NCBI GenBank assembly: GCA_004297445.1
Contig: SCUK01000051.1
Location: 38,930-102,929, forward strand
Length of the DNA stretch: 64,000 bases
Source of the DNA: Anaerolineae bacterium
GTDB taxonomy: Bacteria; Chloroflexota; Anaerolineae; Anaerolineales; UBA11579
Direction of reading: 5' to 3'
The position numbers and the translations under genes were made by a program. The notes under the pieces are model-generated. The model was not told the DNA's origin. It made no database searches and saw only the letters and a program-made list of their open reading frames with translations. Positions 1 through 7,960 of the stretch are shown here, in pieces. The first letter of the stretch is position 1; every line of letters begins with the position of its first letter.

Positions 1-429
1 CGGGTACGCGACCCGCGCGGCGCGGTGATTGACAGCGTGCGGGCGACTGAACCGCTGACGGTGGAAATCGAGTATGAACTGACCGCGCCGATTCAGGGTT
101 TGCGATTGGGGGTGTACTTGCAGACCGTGCACGGCGAAGTGGTGTTCACCTCGTTTGATACCGACACGCCGGAAATGTTCCACAAGCACGGCACGCGCGA
201 GGCCGGGCGCTATGTGAGCCGCGGCGTGATTCCCGCCAACTTCCTCAACGAAGGCCAATACCTGCTGGGCTTTAACGCCAGCGTGTTCCGCGTGAAACGT
301 TATTTCCATGACGAGAATGCGCTGGCCTTCACGGTGGATGCAATGGGCGCGGCGGGGATGCAGTGGACCGAAGTGCGGCTGGGGCCGGTGCGCCCGGCGT
401 TGAACTGGACCATCGAGGCAGCCGGATGA
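1..429 (+). CDS. Polysaccharide ABC exporter ATPase, C-terminal Wzt-like domain (5' partial)
   Basis: The frame is open at the window edge, so only the last 142 residues are present, ending at TGA 427-429. They form an all-beta domain with the pattern of the Wzt C-terminal carbohydrate-binding module: a central VEIEYELTAPIQGLRLGVY segment, then IPANFLNEGQYLLGFN, then a closing ALAFTVDA strand. In O-antigen and capsule exporters this domain hangs off the ATPase and recognises the finished glycan before the Wzm channel moves it across the membrane. The nucleotide-binding domain would lie upstream, outside the window. The stop overlaps the next ATG (ATGA at 426-429), so it heads the operon of glycan genes seen here. 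It could be a different beta-sandwich glycan-binding domain, but the context supports Wzt. Confidence 0.72.
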   Translation, partial: RVRDPRGAVIDSVRATEPLTVEIEYELTAPIQGLRLGVYLQTVHGEVVFTSFDTDTPEMFHKHGTREAGRYVSRGVIPANFLNEGQYLLGFNASVFRVKRYFHDENALAFTVDAMGAAGMQWTEVRLGPVRPALNWTIEAAG

Positions 430-1991
430 GAAACTCGAAGCGCCTGCTCAAACGCACCCTCGGCAGCCTGCCGCTGGCGGCGGAACTGGACTTCCAGCGC
501 CGGGGCGGCAAGCCGCGGCGCGGCTTCAGCCTGCCGAAACTGGAAGAAGCCATCGGCCTGTGGGCCGAGCAGGCTGCGGCCTCGCCTCACCGCCACGACG
601 CAGGCAAACGCGTATTGGTGTTCGGCATGCTGCGCTACTGGGTGGAGCACACCAGCCTGCTTTCCCTGGCGCTGGCCGGGTTGGGACACCGCGTGACGCT
701 GGCGTATTTGCCTTACGGCGACTGGCGCACCCCGCTGGAAGACTTTGACCGCCGCAGCCATGACCTGTACGCCAAGCGCGTGCTGGCTCCGGCGGCGCAG
801 ATGGTGGACGTGCAGTCCCTGCTGGATGTGGAACCGGCGGCGCGGCTGCCCAAGGAACTGGCGGCGGCCATCAAGCAGGTGAGCGTGCGCGACGTGCAGT
901 ACACCGAGCAGGTTGAAGAGATTAATATGAGCGGCACGCTGTTCAACCTGCGGCGCGAGCGCAACAGTTTTGCGGCGCGGGCGTTCCTGGCCCGGCTGAA
1001 GGCCAACCCGCCGGAGGTGGTCATCGTGCCCAACGCGCTGATACTGGAATTCGGCGCGCTGTTCCAGACGGCGCGGCACCTGGGCATACCGGTGGTGTCC
1101 TATGAGTTCGGCGAGCAGCGCGACAAGATCTGGTTCAGCAAAGATGTGGAAGTGATGCTGCAGGACACCCGTGCGCTGTGGGCAAAGTTCAAGGATGCGC
1201 CGTTCAGCGAGGCGCAATTCGAGCAGGTGCGTGGGCTGTTCACCCACCGGCGCACGGCCAGCCTGTATGAAAACTTCTACCGCAAGTGGCAGGTCACACC
1301 CTCCGAAGGGGCGCAGACGGCGCGGGCCAAGCTGGGTCTGGACGACCGGCCGGTAGCCGTGCTGGCCGCCAATGTCATCGGTGACAGCCTGACGCTGGGA
1401 CGGGCGGTGTTCAGTGAGAGCATGACGGAATGGCTGCGGCGCACGCTGCGGCACTACGCGGCGCGGCCGGACTGGCAGTTTGTGCTCCGCGTGCATCCCG
1501 GCGAAGCGAACATGACCGGCCCCTCGGTGGCGGACCTGGCACGCGCCGAGTTGCCCGAACTGCCGGAGAACATGCACATCGTGGCGGCAACAGACGCAGT
1601 GAACACCTACGACCTCATCGGCCTGGCCGACCTGGGGCTGGTGTATACGACGACGGTGGGCATGGAAATGGCGATGAACGGCCTGCCGGCCGTGGTGGTG
1701 GGGAATACGCACTACCGCGGCAAGGGGTTCACGCTGGACCCGGCGAGTTGGGACAAGTATTTCGCGCTGCTGGAAGCGCAACCGCCGAAACTGACCGAAG
1801 CCCAGACGCGGCAGGCCTGGCATTACGCCTACCGGTTCTTTTTTGATTACCCGTTGCCGTTCCCGTGGCACCTGATTCATTTCTGGGACAGTGTGCAGGA
1901 CTGGACGCCGGGGCGCGTGTTCTCGGACAAGGGGATGCGGGCGTTCAAGAGTACTTTTGATGCGCTGGTAGGCGAAGAGAAAGGGAATTAG
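426..1991 (+). CDS. Capsule-type GT-B glycosyltransferase-like protein
   Basis: 521 residues from the ATG that overlaps the previous stop; an upstream in-frame codon at 363 would read back into the Wzt domain and is not needed. Two Rossmann-like halves are visible: an N-terminal one starting KRVLVFGMLRYW (about residues 61-72) and a C-terminal one. Near residues 405-430 lies MAMNGLPAVVVGNTHYRGKG, the G-x-P...G-x-x-x-Y-x-G-K-G signature found near the nucleotide-sugar site of capsule polysaccharide synthesis proteins. It is probably a cytoplasmic or membrane-associated transferase that adds a residue (possibly a Kdo- or ulosonate-type sugar) to the glycan. Donor and linkage cannot be read from sequence. 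It resembles the proteins at 12903 and 23176 in general layout. Confidence 0.6.
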   Translation: MRNSKRLLKRTLGSLPLAAELDFQRRGGKPRRGFSLPKLEEAIGLWAEQAAASPHRHDAGKRVLVFGMLRYWVEHTSLLSLALAGLGHRVTLAYLPYGDWRTPLEDFDRRSHDLYAKRVLAPAAQMVDVQSLLDVEPAARLPKELAAAIKQVSVRDVQYTEQVEEINMSGTLFNLRRERNSFAARAFLARLKANPPEVVIVPNALILEFGALFQTARHLGIPVVSYEFGEQRDKIWFSKDVEVMLQDTRALWAKFKDAPFSEAQFEQVRGLFTHRRTASLYENFYRKWQVTPSEGAQTARAKLGLDDRPVAVLAANVIGDSLTLGRAVFSESMTEWLRRTLRHYAARPDWQFVLRVHPGEANMTGPSVADLARAELPELPENMHIVAATDAVNTYDLIGLADLGLVYTTTVGMEMAMNGLPAVVVGNTHYRGKGFTLDPASWDKYFALLEAQPPKLTEAQTRQAWHYAYRFFFDYPLPFPWHLIHFWDSVQDWTPGRVFSDKGMRAFKSTFDALVGEEKGN

Positions 1992-1997
1992 GAATTG

Positions 1998-2048
1998 GGT
2001 AATCAGGTTATCAGGAAAACCTGGGCTGGAAGGCTACCCCTGATTACC
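1998..2048. repeat. Intergenic inverted repeat (GGTAATCAGG arms)
   Basis: Exact 10-base arms, GGTAATCAGG at 1998-2007 and CCTGATTACC at 2039-2048, flank a 31-base interior containing AGGAAAACC. The copy at 7891-7955 has different arms but the same layout and the same AGGAAAACC interior. A second small inverted repeat (CAGTTG/CAACTG) lies at 2057-2074, just before the next start codon. Confidence 0.5.
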
Positions 2049-2077
2049 TCATTGACCAGTTGACTGAGCAACTGACT

Positions 2078-2911
2078 ATGACCGACAACGACATCAAACA
2101 GCAGGTGCGCGAGTTTTATGACCAGGTGGGCTGGAGCCAGGTGGCCGAGGGCGTGTACCAGAACGCGCGCTATGAGGATTTGCGGCCGGTGGCGCGCGAG
2201 TACATTCACAAGTGCCACCTGCGGATTTTGCGGCACATCCCGGCCAGCGGCCGTTACCTGCTGGATGCCGGGTCCGGGCCGATTCAGTACCCTGAATATC
2301 TGGAGTATTCGAAGGGCTATCAGAAACGCGTGTGCGCGGATATCTCGATTACGGCGCTCAAAGAGGCGCGGGGGCGCATTGGCGAGCACGGCCTGTTCGT
2401 GGTGGCGGACATCGCCCGCCTGCCATTCAAGGACGCGGCGTTCGATGGGCTGGTGACGCTGCACACCATCCACCACCTGCCGCCGGAGGACCATGTGCCG
2501 GCGTATCGCGGGCTGCACCGCGTGCTGGCCGCGGGCGGGCGCGGCGCGGTTGTGAACGGCTGGGACCAGCCATTGATGGGACGATTGCTGGAGGCGCCCA
2601 TCCGGCTGCGCAAGTGGCTGCGGCGCAAGAAACGCGAGCAGGAAGGCGAGGACCTGCCGCGCAAACTGGCAGAGAACACCGGCACCCACGTGGAGAAGTA
2701 CAACGCCGGCTGGCTGCTGCGCCAGTTACGCCCGCACATGAAGGTGAGGATCCTCGTGTGGCGCAGCGTGAGCGTGGCGGTACTGCGGTTGTATGTGCAG
2801 TCGGCACTGGGCGGGCGGTTGTTGTTGAAGATACTGTTCTGGCTGGAGGAACGCCTGCCCGGTTTTTTTGGGCGGGTGGGGCAGTATCCGCTGGTGGTGA
2901 TAGAGAAGTGA
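2078..2911 (+). CDS. Class I SAM-dependent methyltransferase
   Basis: 277 residues from ATG 2078; a TTG at 2060 is in frame but has no better ribosome site, so the ATG is preferred. The SAM-binding motif I is LLDAGSGPIQYPEY (about residues 62-75), followed by an acidic residue ending the next strand (VCADIS) and a Methyltransf_11-type segment VVADIARLPFKDAAFDGLV, then the TLHTIHHLP motif. The C-terminal third has basic stretches (KWLRRKKREQ) and a hydrophobic tail that may sit at the membrane. It probably methylates a sugar or a glycan end in this island. Substrate unknown. A dispersed inverted-end element follows it, so it may end its transcription unit. Confidence 0.7.
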   Translation: MTDNDIKQQVREFYDQVGWSQVAEGVYQNARYEDLRPVAREYIHKCHLRILRHIPASGRYLLDAGSGPIQYPEYLEYSKGYQKRVCADISITALKEARGRIGEHGLFVVADIARLPFKDAAFDGLVTLHTIHHLPPEDHVPAYRGLHRVLAAGGRGAVVNGWDQPLMGRLLEAPIRLRKWLRRKKREQEGEDLPRKLAENTGTHVEKYNAGWLLRQLRPHMKVRILVWRSVSVAVLRLYVQSALGGRLLLKILFWLEERLPGFFGRVGQYPLVVIEK

Positions 2912-2921
2912 ATCACCGCGT

Positions 2922-3117
2922 GTTGTCATTCCGAGTAACTGAGCGGAGCGAAGGAGCGAGGAATCTCGCGACGAATTCCCTTTTTGCGAAACAGGAGTTG
3001 TCGTACCAGCCCTCTACTAAGGTTGGGGTTGGTACGTAGGTGCTATTAGAGAAACAGAAGTGGGCTGTCGCGAAATTCTTCGGTCGGCGGCTGCGCCGCC
3101 TTCCTCAGAATGACAAC
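2922..3117. repeat. Dispersed intergenic element with inverted GTTGTCATT ends (family A)
   Basis: A 196-base element bounded by exact inverted 9-mers, GTTGTCATT (2922-2930) and AATGACAAC (3109-3117). The left half contains GAGCGAGGAATCTCGCGAC and the right half contains its diverged inverse, GTCGCGAAATTCTTCGG. Related elements are at 16367-16545 and 52322-52454, with half-copies near 21180 and 63850. No open reading frame of its own. It fills the whole gap between the methyltransferase and the convergent GT-C gene. Confidence 0.75.
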
Positions 3118-3121
3118 AGAA

Positions 3122-4729
3122 TCAGGGTTGAATGATGGCGTCAGCGGCTTCCCAGAGGATACGGGGCGAATCGCGGCGGACGGAGAAGGTGAGGCCGTCA
3201 ATCTCAAGGATGGCGTAATCGTTTGCCATCAGGGCGCGGGCCACATCCGGCTCGTCCCAAAGCTGGACCACCACATCCGGCTGCAACTTACCAATTGAAT
3301 AGGCATAATCCCACTTGGCATGGCCGGGGCGAAAGGCGGTGAGTTTGGTCCACAGCCCGCCAGGCAGGTGGGCATCCAGCGCAGCGATGACCGGGTCATT
3401 CTTGCCCAGCAGATCGATGCACGGCCGGTCGGTGAAATAGGGGATGGTCCCGGCGGTGACCACGGCCAGCGTGGCGTCCGGCGTGGTGATTTTGTTGAGC
3501 GCCAGGGCGATGCGGACGTATTCCTCGTTGCCCACGGTGAACTCCGGCCGGGCAGTGAGAATCCACTTGCGCAGGGAGCGCACATCCTCCACGGCGTTGA
3601 ACTGCACCATACCGGCGAGGATGAAGACGACCAGGCCGAGATTGGCCAGGGCGCGGGCGGGCGGCCAGCGGAACTGGGCGGCGCGCTCGCCGATGAATCG
3701 CCAGAAGTCGGCAGCAGCCTGCGTGAAGAGGATGAAGAAGGCGGGCATGGCGAGCGAGATGTAGCGGTTGGCGCCGCCCTTGTGTTCCCAGGCATCGCCG
3801 CCCACATAGATGCTGTAAGCGGACTGCGCCGCCAGCAACGCGGCCAGCAGGATTGTGGCGCGGTCACGGCGGTAGAACAGAAGCGCAAACGGCAGAAGCG
3901 CCAGTGGCCAGCCGATACGCTCAATCAATTTGAGAAAGACGGCCAGCCCGTTGCCAATGCGCACCCAGGCGGGCAGACCGGTCATCTTGAGGGTGTAGGT
4001 GTTGGGCAAGGGCTCGCCGTAATAGGCAAGGCGCAGGCCGGTCTGGGCGGCGAGCAACAGGACGAGCAGGCCCAGCCCGTGCGTGAGATGGCGGCGGCGG
4101 TTGGCCGGGTCAAAGAGCATGAAAACCAGCCAGACCGCCAGGTAAGGCACGGCCATGTCGAACCGGACCAGCGTGCCGAGGCCGAGCCAGAGGTAAGGCT
4201 GCCAGGAAAAGCGGCCGGAATCAAACGCCTGTATGGCCGACCAGGCCGCCAGGCTTACGAGCAGGACGAGGACGCTGACCTCCATGCCGAGCAGTCCCCA
4301 GTTGTTCAGCGGGCCGTAGAAGGCGGTGAGCGCCACGGCCAGCAAGGTGACGAGATGGCTGCCGGACAGCCGGAAGGCGATGCGGCGCACAATGAACAGG
4401 TTAATCGCCAGGAAGACCAGACCGGTAAGCTGGATGGGCAGGCTCATCAACCGGGCCGGGATTGGGAAGAGATGCCAGACCGCCATGTAGGCCACCCACA
4501 GCGGGTTGGTGAAGCCCTCCACCCGCTCGCCGCCCGGGTTCCATACAAGACCCGCGCCATCGGCGAGGTTGCGGGCATAGCGCATGGAAATCATGGCATC
4601 GTCGTTGAGGATGAAGTAGCGTTCACCGCCCACTACCCACGAGGTGCGGGCGATGTAGAATGCGGCGTACACAAGGTACGCCAGCAAGAGCAGAAGGAAA
4701 ACCAGATTGGCACGTTTGTTATCGGTCAT
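3122..4729 (-). CDS. GT-C membrane glycosyltransferase (AftB/ArnT-like)
   Basis: 535 residues on the minus strand, the only reversed gene in the glycan island. The first ~420 residues contain about ten hydrophobic segments, starting VFLLLLLAYLVYAAFYI. In the first external loop lies DDAMISMRYARNLADGAG followed by a WNPG..RVEG.TN stretch (residues 42-75). This Asp-Asp-containing loop is typical of AftB-like and related GT-C transferases that use polyprenyl-phosphate sugars outside the membrane. The last ~110 residues form a soluble domain. A Shine-Dalgarno AAGGAACTCAC precedes the ATG. It is divergent from pseB with 56 bases between starts. It may add a side sugar after export; acceptor unknown. 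Confidence 0.65.
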   Translation of the reverse strand: MTDNKRANLVFLLLLLAYLVYAAFYIARTSWVVGGERYFILNDDAMISMRYARNLADGAGLVWNPGGERVEGFTNPLWVAYMAVWHLFPIPARLMSLPIQLTGLVFLAINLFIVRRIAFRLSGSHLVTLLAVALTAFYGPLNNWGLLGMEVSVLVLLVSLAAWSAIQAFDSGRFSWQPYLWLGLGTLVRFDMAVPYLAVWLVFMLFDPANRRRHLTHGLGLLVLLLAAQTGLRLAYYGEPLPNTYTLKMTGLPAWVRIGNGLAVFLKLIERIGWPLALLPFALLFYRRDRATILLAALLAAQSAYSIYVGGDAWEHKGGANRYISLAMPAFFILFTQAAADFWRFIGERAAQFRWPPARALANLGLVVFILAGMVQFNAVEDVRSLRKWILTARPEFTVGNEEYVRIALALNKITTPDATLAVVTAGTIPYFTDRPCIDLLGKNDPVIAALDAHLPGGLWTKLTAFRPGHAKWDYAYSIGKLQPDVVVQLWDEPDVARALMANDYAILEIDGLTFSVRRDSPRILWEAADAIIQP

Positions 4730-4785
4730 GTGAGTTCCTTAAATCCGTGAGCCGATTCTACAACTTAATTGGAATTGGAGAGACC

Positions 4786-5781
4786 ATGGACTGGAAAGAT
4801 AAAGTTGTACTGGTGACCGGCGGGACCGGGTCATTCGGCAAGAAGTTCACCCAGACGCTGCTGCGCGATGAGCAGCCGGCCAAGGTGATCGTGTTCAGCC
4901 GCGATGAACTGAAACAGCACGAGATGCAGGCAGCGGGCTTTAACCAGCCCAACCTGCGCTACTTCATTGGCGATGTGCGCGACCGCGATCGACTGACGCG
5001 CGCCATGCACGGCGTGGATGTGGTGGTGCATGCGGCGGCGCTCAAACAGGTGCCGGCCTGTGAGTACAACCCGATGGAAGCCATCAAGACCAACATCATG
5101 GGCACCAGCAACGTGGTGGAAGCCGCGCTGGATGCCGGTGTGGCCAAGGTGCTGACCTTGAGCACCGACAAAGCGGTGAATCCGGTGAACCTGTACGGCG
5201 CCACCAAACTGGCCGCCGAAAAACTGACGGTGCAGAGCAACACCTACGCCGGCGGGCGCGAGACGCGCTTCTCCTGCGTGCGCTATGGCAACGTGGTGGG
5301 CAGCCGGGGCAGCGTGGTGCCGGTGTTTCTGCAGCAACGCGCCAGCGGGCAGGTGACGATTACGGACGAGCGTATGACGCGTTTCTGGCTGTCGCTGGAG
5401 CAGGGCGTAAAGTTCGTCATCGACTGCATTGAGCAGATGTATGGCGGCGAGGTGTTCGTGCCCAAGATTCCCAGCACGACGATTGTGGACCTGGCCAAAG
5501 CAATGGCTCCGGATGCGACGATTAATTTCATCGGCATCCGGCCGGGGGAGAAACTGCACGAAGTCTTGATTTCCGAAGATGAGTCGCGAACGACGGTGGA
5601 ACTGGAGAGTATGTTCGTAGTGCAACCGATGGAAGCGATGTGGTTTGGCTACGAGTGGGAGAAGAAAGGCAAGAAACTGCCGGACGACTTCCGCTACGCC
5701 AGCAACACCAACACCGAATGGCTGACGGTGGAACAGATTAAGAAACTGGTCGCCCCGTTTGAAGCCGGCGCGGTAGAGTGA
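4786..5781 (+). CDS. pseB: UDP-N-acetylglucosamine 4,6-dehydratase (inverting), PseB-like
   Basis: 331 residues, the usual PseB length. ATG 4786 is chosen because GGAG at 4777-4780 precedes it and the SDR fold starts at once (KVVLVTGGTGSFGKKF, residues 4-20). The active-site region reads STDKAVNPVNLYGATKLAAE, with the Y-x-x-x-K dyad in the LYGATK part, characteristic of the FlaA1/PseB/CapE branch. The enzyme removes water from UDP-GlcNAc and inverts C5 to give a UDP-4-keto-6-deoxy-L-hexose, the first step to pseudaminic acid or to L-6-deoxy-amino sugars. The next gene is a reductase rather than the PseC aminotransferase expected for pseudaminic acid, so the product may be a 6-deoxy hexosamine derivative. 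An FnlA/CapE-type role is the main alternative. Confidence 0.85.
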   Translation: MDWKDKVVLVTGGTGSFGKKFTQTLLRDEQPAKVIVFSRDELKQHEMQAAGFNQPNLRYFIGDVRDRDRLTRAMHGVDVVVHAAALKQVPACEYNPMEAIKTNIMGTSNVVEAALDAGVAKVLTLSTDKAVNPVNLYGATKLAAEKLTVQSNTYAGGRETRFSCVRYGNVVGSRGSVVPVFLQQRASGQVTITDERMTRFWLSLEQGVKFVIDCIEQMYGGEVFVPKIPSTTIVDLAKAMAPDATINFIGIRPGEKLHEVLISEDESRTTVELESMFVVQPMEAMWFGYEWEKKGKKLPDDFRYASNTNTEWLTVEQIKKLVAPFEAGAVE

Positions 5782-5795
5782 AGAGAAAAAGTCGT

Positions 5796-5814
5796 CTCAC
5801 GCAAAGGCGCAAAG
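5796..5814. repeat. CTCACGCAAAG-type intergenic repeat (family B)
   Basis: CTCACGCAAAGGCGCAAAG lies between pseB and the next SDR gene. Similar strings occur at 11266-11301, 15291-15327 and 29426-29474, always in gaps between glycan genes. Confidence 0.6.
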
Positions 5815-5836
5815 ACGAGAAGAAGAGAGAGCTGAT

Positions 5837-6757
5837 TTGGCAAGAGTGTTGATTACCGGAGCATCCGGATTGCTGGGGCTGAACCTGGCGATTGAGGCAC
5901 AGCGCGCCGGGCATGCGGTAACTGGCGTCAGCGGCAGGCGCAAGGTGGCGCTGGACGGCGCGACGATGATGCAGGCCGACCTGTTGGATGCCGCGGCGCG
6001 CGCTCGAATGTGGGAAGCGGCCGCGCCGGAGTGGGTGGTGCATTGCGCCGCGCTGGCAGACCTGGATGCCTGTGAAAAGAATCCCGTACTGGCGCAGGCG
6101 CTGAACGCCGACCTGCCCGGCACGCTGGCCGCGGAAGCCCGAGCGTCAGGCGCGCGCTTCTTGCACATCAGCACGGATGCAGTGTTTGACGGCGAGCGCG
6201 GCGACTACACCGAAGAGGATGCCCCCAACCCGTTAAGCCGCTACGCCGAAACCAAGCTGGCGGGCGAGGGGACGGTGGCGGCGGCGGACCCGGCGGCAAT
6301 GGTGGCTCGCGTAAACCTGTTCGGCTGGAGTTTGAGCGGCCAGCGCAGTCTGGGCGAGTTTTTCGTCAACGGCCTGCGGGAGGGCCGGGCGCTAAAAGGC
6401 TTCACGGACGTTTTCTTCTGCCCGCTGCTGGTGAACGATCTGGCCGGGCTGTTGTTTGAGATGTTTGAGAAAGACCTGCACGGCCTTTATCATGTATTGA
6501 GCCGCGACAGCATGAGCAAGTATGCGTTTGGCGTGCGCATTGCGCGGCTGTTCGGCTATGACCCGGCGGTGATCGCGCCCATCTCTTTGAAAGATGCCGG
6601 GCTGGCCACACGGCGCTCGCCGTTGCTGACATTGAAGACGGACAAGTTGGCTGCGGCGCTCGGCCATCCGTTGCCCAGTATTGATGAGGGGCTGGCGCGC
6701 TTCCATGCGCTGTATGAAGATGGCTACCCGGCGCGGCTGAAGGCAGCGGGCAAGTAA
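5837..6757 (+). CDS. RmlD-like NAD(P)-dependent sugar reductase (extended SDR)
   Basis: 306 residues starting at a TTG; the purine-rich AGAAGAGAGAG just upstream (5821-5831) acts as ribosome site, and the Rossmann motif VLITGASGLLGLNLA begins at residue 4, so a later start is not possible. The catalytic region is ISTDAVFDG then SRYAETKLAGE, giving the Ser/Thr and Y-x-x-x-K residues of dTDP-4-dehydrorhamnose reductase relatives. It lacks the C-terminal cupin of CapF/FnlB. Sitting between a PseB-type dehydratase and a NeuB-type synthase, it most likely reduces the 4-keto intermediate. This is an inference from order; it could instead epimerise or reduce another nucleotide sugar. Confidence 0.72.
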   Translation: MARVLITGASGLLGLNLAIEAQRAGHAVTGVSGRRKVALDGATMMQADLLDAAARARMWEAAAPEWVVHCAALADLDACEKNPVLAQALNADLPGTLAAEARASGARFLHISTDAVFDGERGDYTEEDAPNPLSRYAETKLAGEGTVAAADPAAMVARVNLFGWSLSGQRSLGEFFVNGLREGRALKGFTDVFFCPLLVNDLAGLLFEMFEKDLHGLYHVLSRDSMSKYAFGVRIARLFGYDPAVIAPISLKDAGLATRRSPLLTLKTDKLAAALGHPLPSIDEGLARFHALYEDGYPARLKAAGK

Positions 6758-6765
6758 GACTGATT

Positions 6766-6786
6766 GGGCCGGGATAAGCCCGGCCC
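6766..6786. repeat. GC-rich hairpin ending in CCCCTAC (family C)
   Basis: GGGCCGGG (6766-6773), loop ATAAG, CCCGGCCC (6779-6786), followed by CTACAAAGG. The ...GCCCCTACAAA end resembles the hairpins at 19399, 36889 and 54526. It lies just before the NeuB-family gene without a T-tract, so it looks like a dispersed hairpin rather than a clear terminator. Confidence 0.45.
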
Positions 6787-6812
6787 CTACAAAGGCACTT
6801 CGGAGAAATCCT

Positions 6813-7880
6813 ATGACACTCATGATACAAGGCCAACTGATTGGCCCCGAACACCCGACCTACTTCATTGCGGACATCGCCGCCAACCATGACGGCGACC
6901 TCGCGCGTGCGAAAGACCTCATCCGGCTGGCGAAGGATGCCGGGGCGGACGCGGCCAAGTTCCAGAACTTCCGTGTCGAAAAAATCGTCTCGGATTACGG
7001 CTTCAAGGCGATGGGCGGGCAGGTGTCGCATCAGGCCAAGTGGAAGAAAAGCGTCTTTGAGGTGTACAAGGACGCGTCGGTGCCTTTCGACTGGACGCCC
7101 GTCTTGAAAGAGGAGTGTGATAAGGTCGGGATTCATTACTTTTCATCGCCCTACGACGACGAAGCCATCGAGATGCTCGACCCGTACGTGCCGGCGTACA
7201 AAGCCGGCTCGGACCTGATGTCTTGGCCGCATGGGCTGTTGAAGATGGCGAAGTTCGGCAAGCCGGTATTGCTGGCGACCGGCGCGGCTGACATCAGCGA
7301 TGTGACGCGGGCGATGCGCATCCTGCAATCGGCCACCGACCAGATCGTGCTGATGCAGTGCAACACCAACTACACCGCCAGCGAAGGCAACTACGACCAC
7401 CTGCACCTGAACGTGCTGAAGACCTACGCCCAGATGTATCCGGGCGTGGTGCTGGGGTTGAGCGACCATACACAAAGCGCTGCCCCGGTGGTGGGCGCGG
7501 TGGCTCTGGGGGCACGCGTCATTGAACGGCACTTCACCGACAGCAACGACCGCGAAGGGCCGGACCACAAGTTCGCCCTGAACCCGCAGAACTGGGCGCA
7601 CATGGTGGAGGAAGTGCGCATTCTGGAGCGCGCCCTGGGCAACCCGGACAAACGCGTGGCAGACAATGAATTGGATACCTACATGGTGCAGCGGCGCTGC
7701 CTGCGGGCGGCGCGCGACATCAAAGCCGGGGAGACGCTGACGGCGGCAGACATTGAGCCGCTGCGCCCGGCCACGCCAGGGGCCATCCAGCCGTGGGAAG
7801 CGGAACTGGTGGCGGGCAAGGTGGCGCGCTTGGATATGCCGTATGGCAAGGAACTGCGCTGGACGGATTTAAAGGACTAG
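6813..7880 (+). CDS. NeuB/PseI-family ulosonic acid synthase
   Basis: 355 residues, the normal length for sialic/pseudaminic/legionaminic synthases. A TIM barrel of about 1-280 starts with YFIADIAANHDGDLARAK and ADAAKFQNF, and the metal/catalytic end reads IERHFTDSNDREGPDH. It is followed by a SAF (antifreeze-like) C-terminal domain beginning MVQRRCLRAARDIKAGETL. The family condenses phosphoenolpyruvate with an N-acyl hexosamine to make a nine-carbon ulosonic acid. CGGAGAAATCCT precedes the ATG. It follows PseB and a 4-keto reductase but no aminotransferase or acetyltransferase lies between, so its acceptor sugar may differ from that of pseudaminic acid. A second, longer NeuB homologue lies at 21246. 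Confidence 0.82.
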   Translation: MTLMIQGQLIGPEHPTYFIADIAANHDGDLARAKDLIRLAKDAGADAAKFQNFRVEKIVSDYGFKAMGGQVSHQAKWKKSVFEVYKDASVPFDWTPVLKEECDKVGIHYFSSPYDDEAIEMLDPYVPAYKAGSDLMSWPHGLLKMAKFGKPVLLATGAADISDVTRAMRILQSATDQIVLMQCNTNYTASEGNYDHLHLNVLKTYAQMYPGVVLGLSDHTQSAAPVVGAVALGARVIERHFTDSNDREGPDHKFALNPQNWAHMVEEVRILERALGNPDKRVADNELDTYMVQRRCLRAARDIKAGETLTAADIEPLRPATPGAIQPWEAELVAGKVARLDMPYGKELRWTDLKD

Positions 7881-7890
7881 TCAACAGGAG

Positions 7891-7955
7891 GTCAACGAGT
7901 GAAGCGTCAACGAGGAAAACCCCTCGTCGCCTCGTTGCCCCGGACACTCGTTGAC
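7891..7955. repeat. Intergenic inverted repeat (GTCAACGAGTG arms)
   Basis: Exact 11-base arms, GTCAACGAGTG at 7891-7901 and CACTCGTTGAC at 7945-7955, enclose CAACGAGGAAAACCCCTCG, itself able to fold. It covers nearly the entire gap before the GT4 gene and resembles the repeat at 1998-2048 in layout. Confidence 0.5.
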
Positions 7956-7960
7956 TACTT

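Noticed and set aside
300..1880. 526-residue open frame antisense to the first GT-B gene
   Set aside because: High-GC shadow of the real gene: the protein is rich in R, H, Q, P and V without any domain, and the + strand frame has clear motifs and operon overlaps.
2332..3039. Open frame overlapping the methyltransferase in another frame
   Set aside because: Arg/Ala/Gly-rich low-complexity translation that runs into a repeat element.
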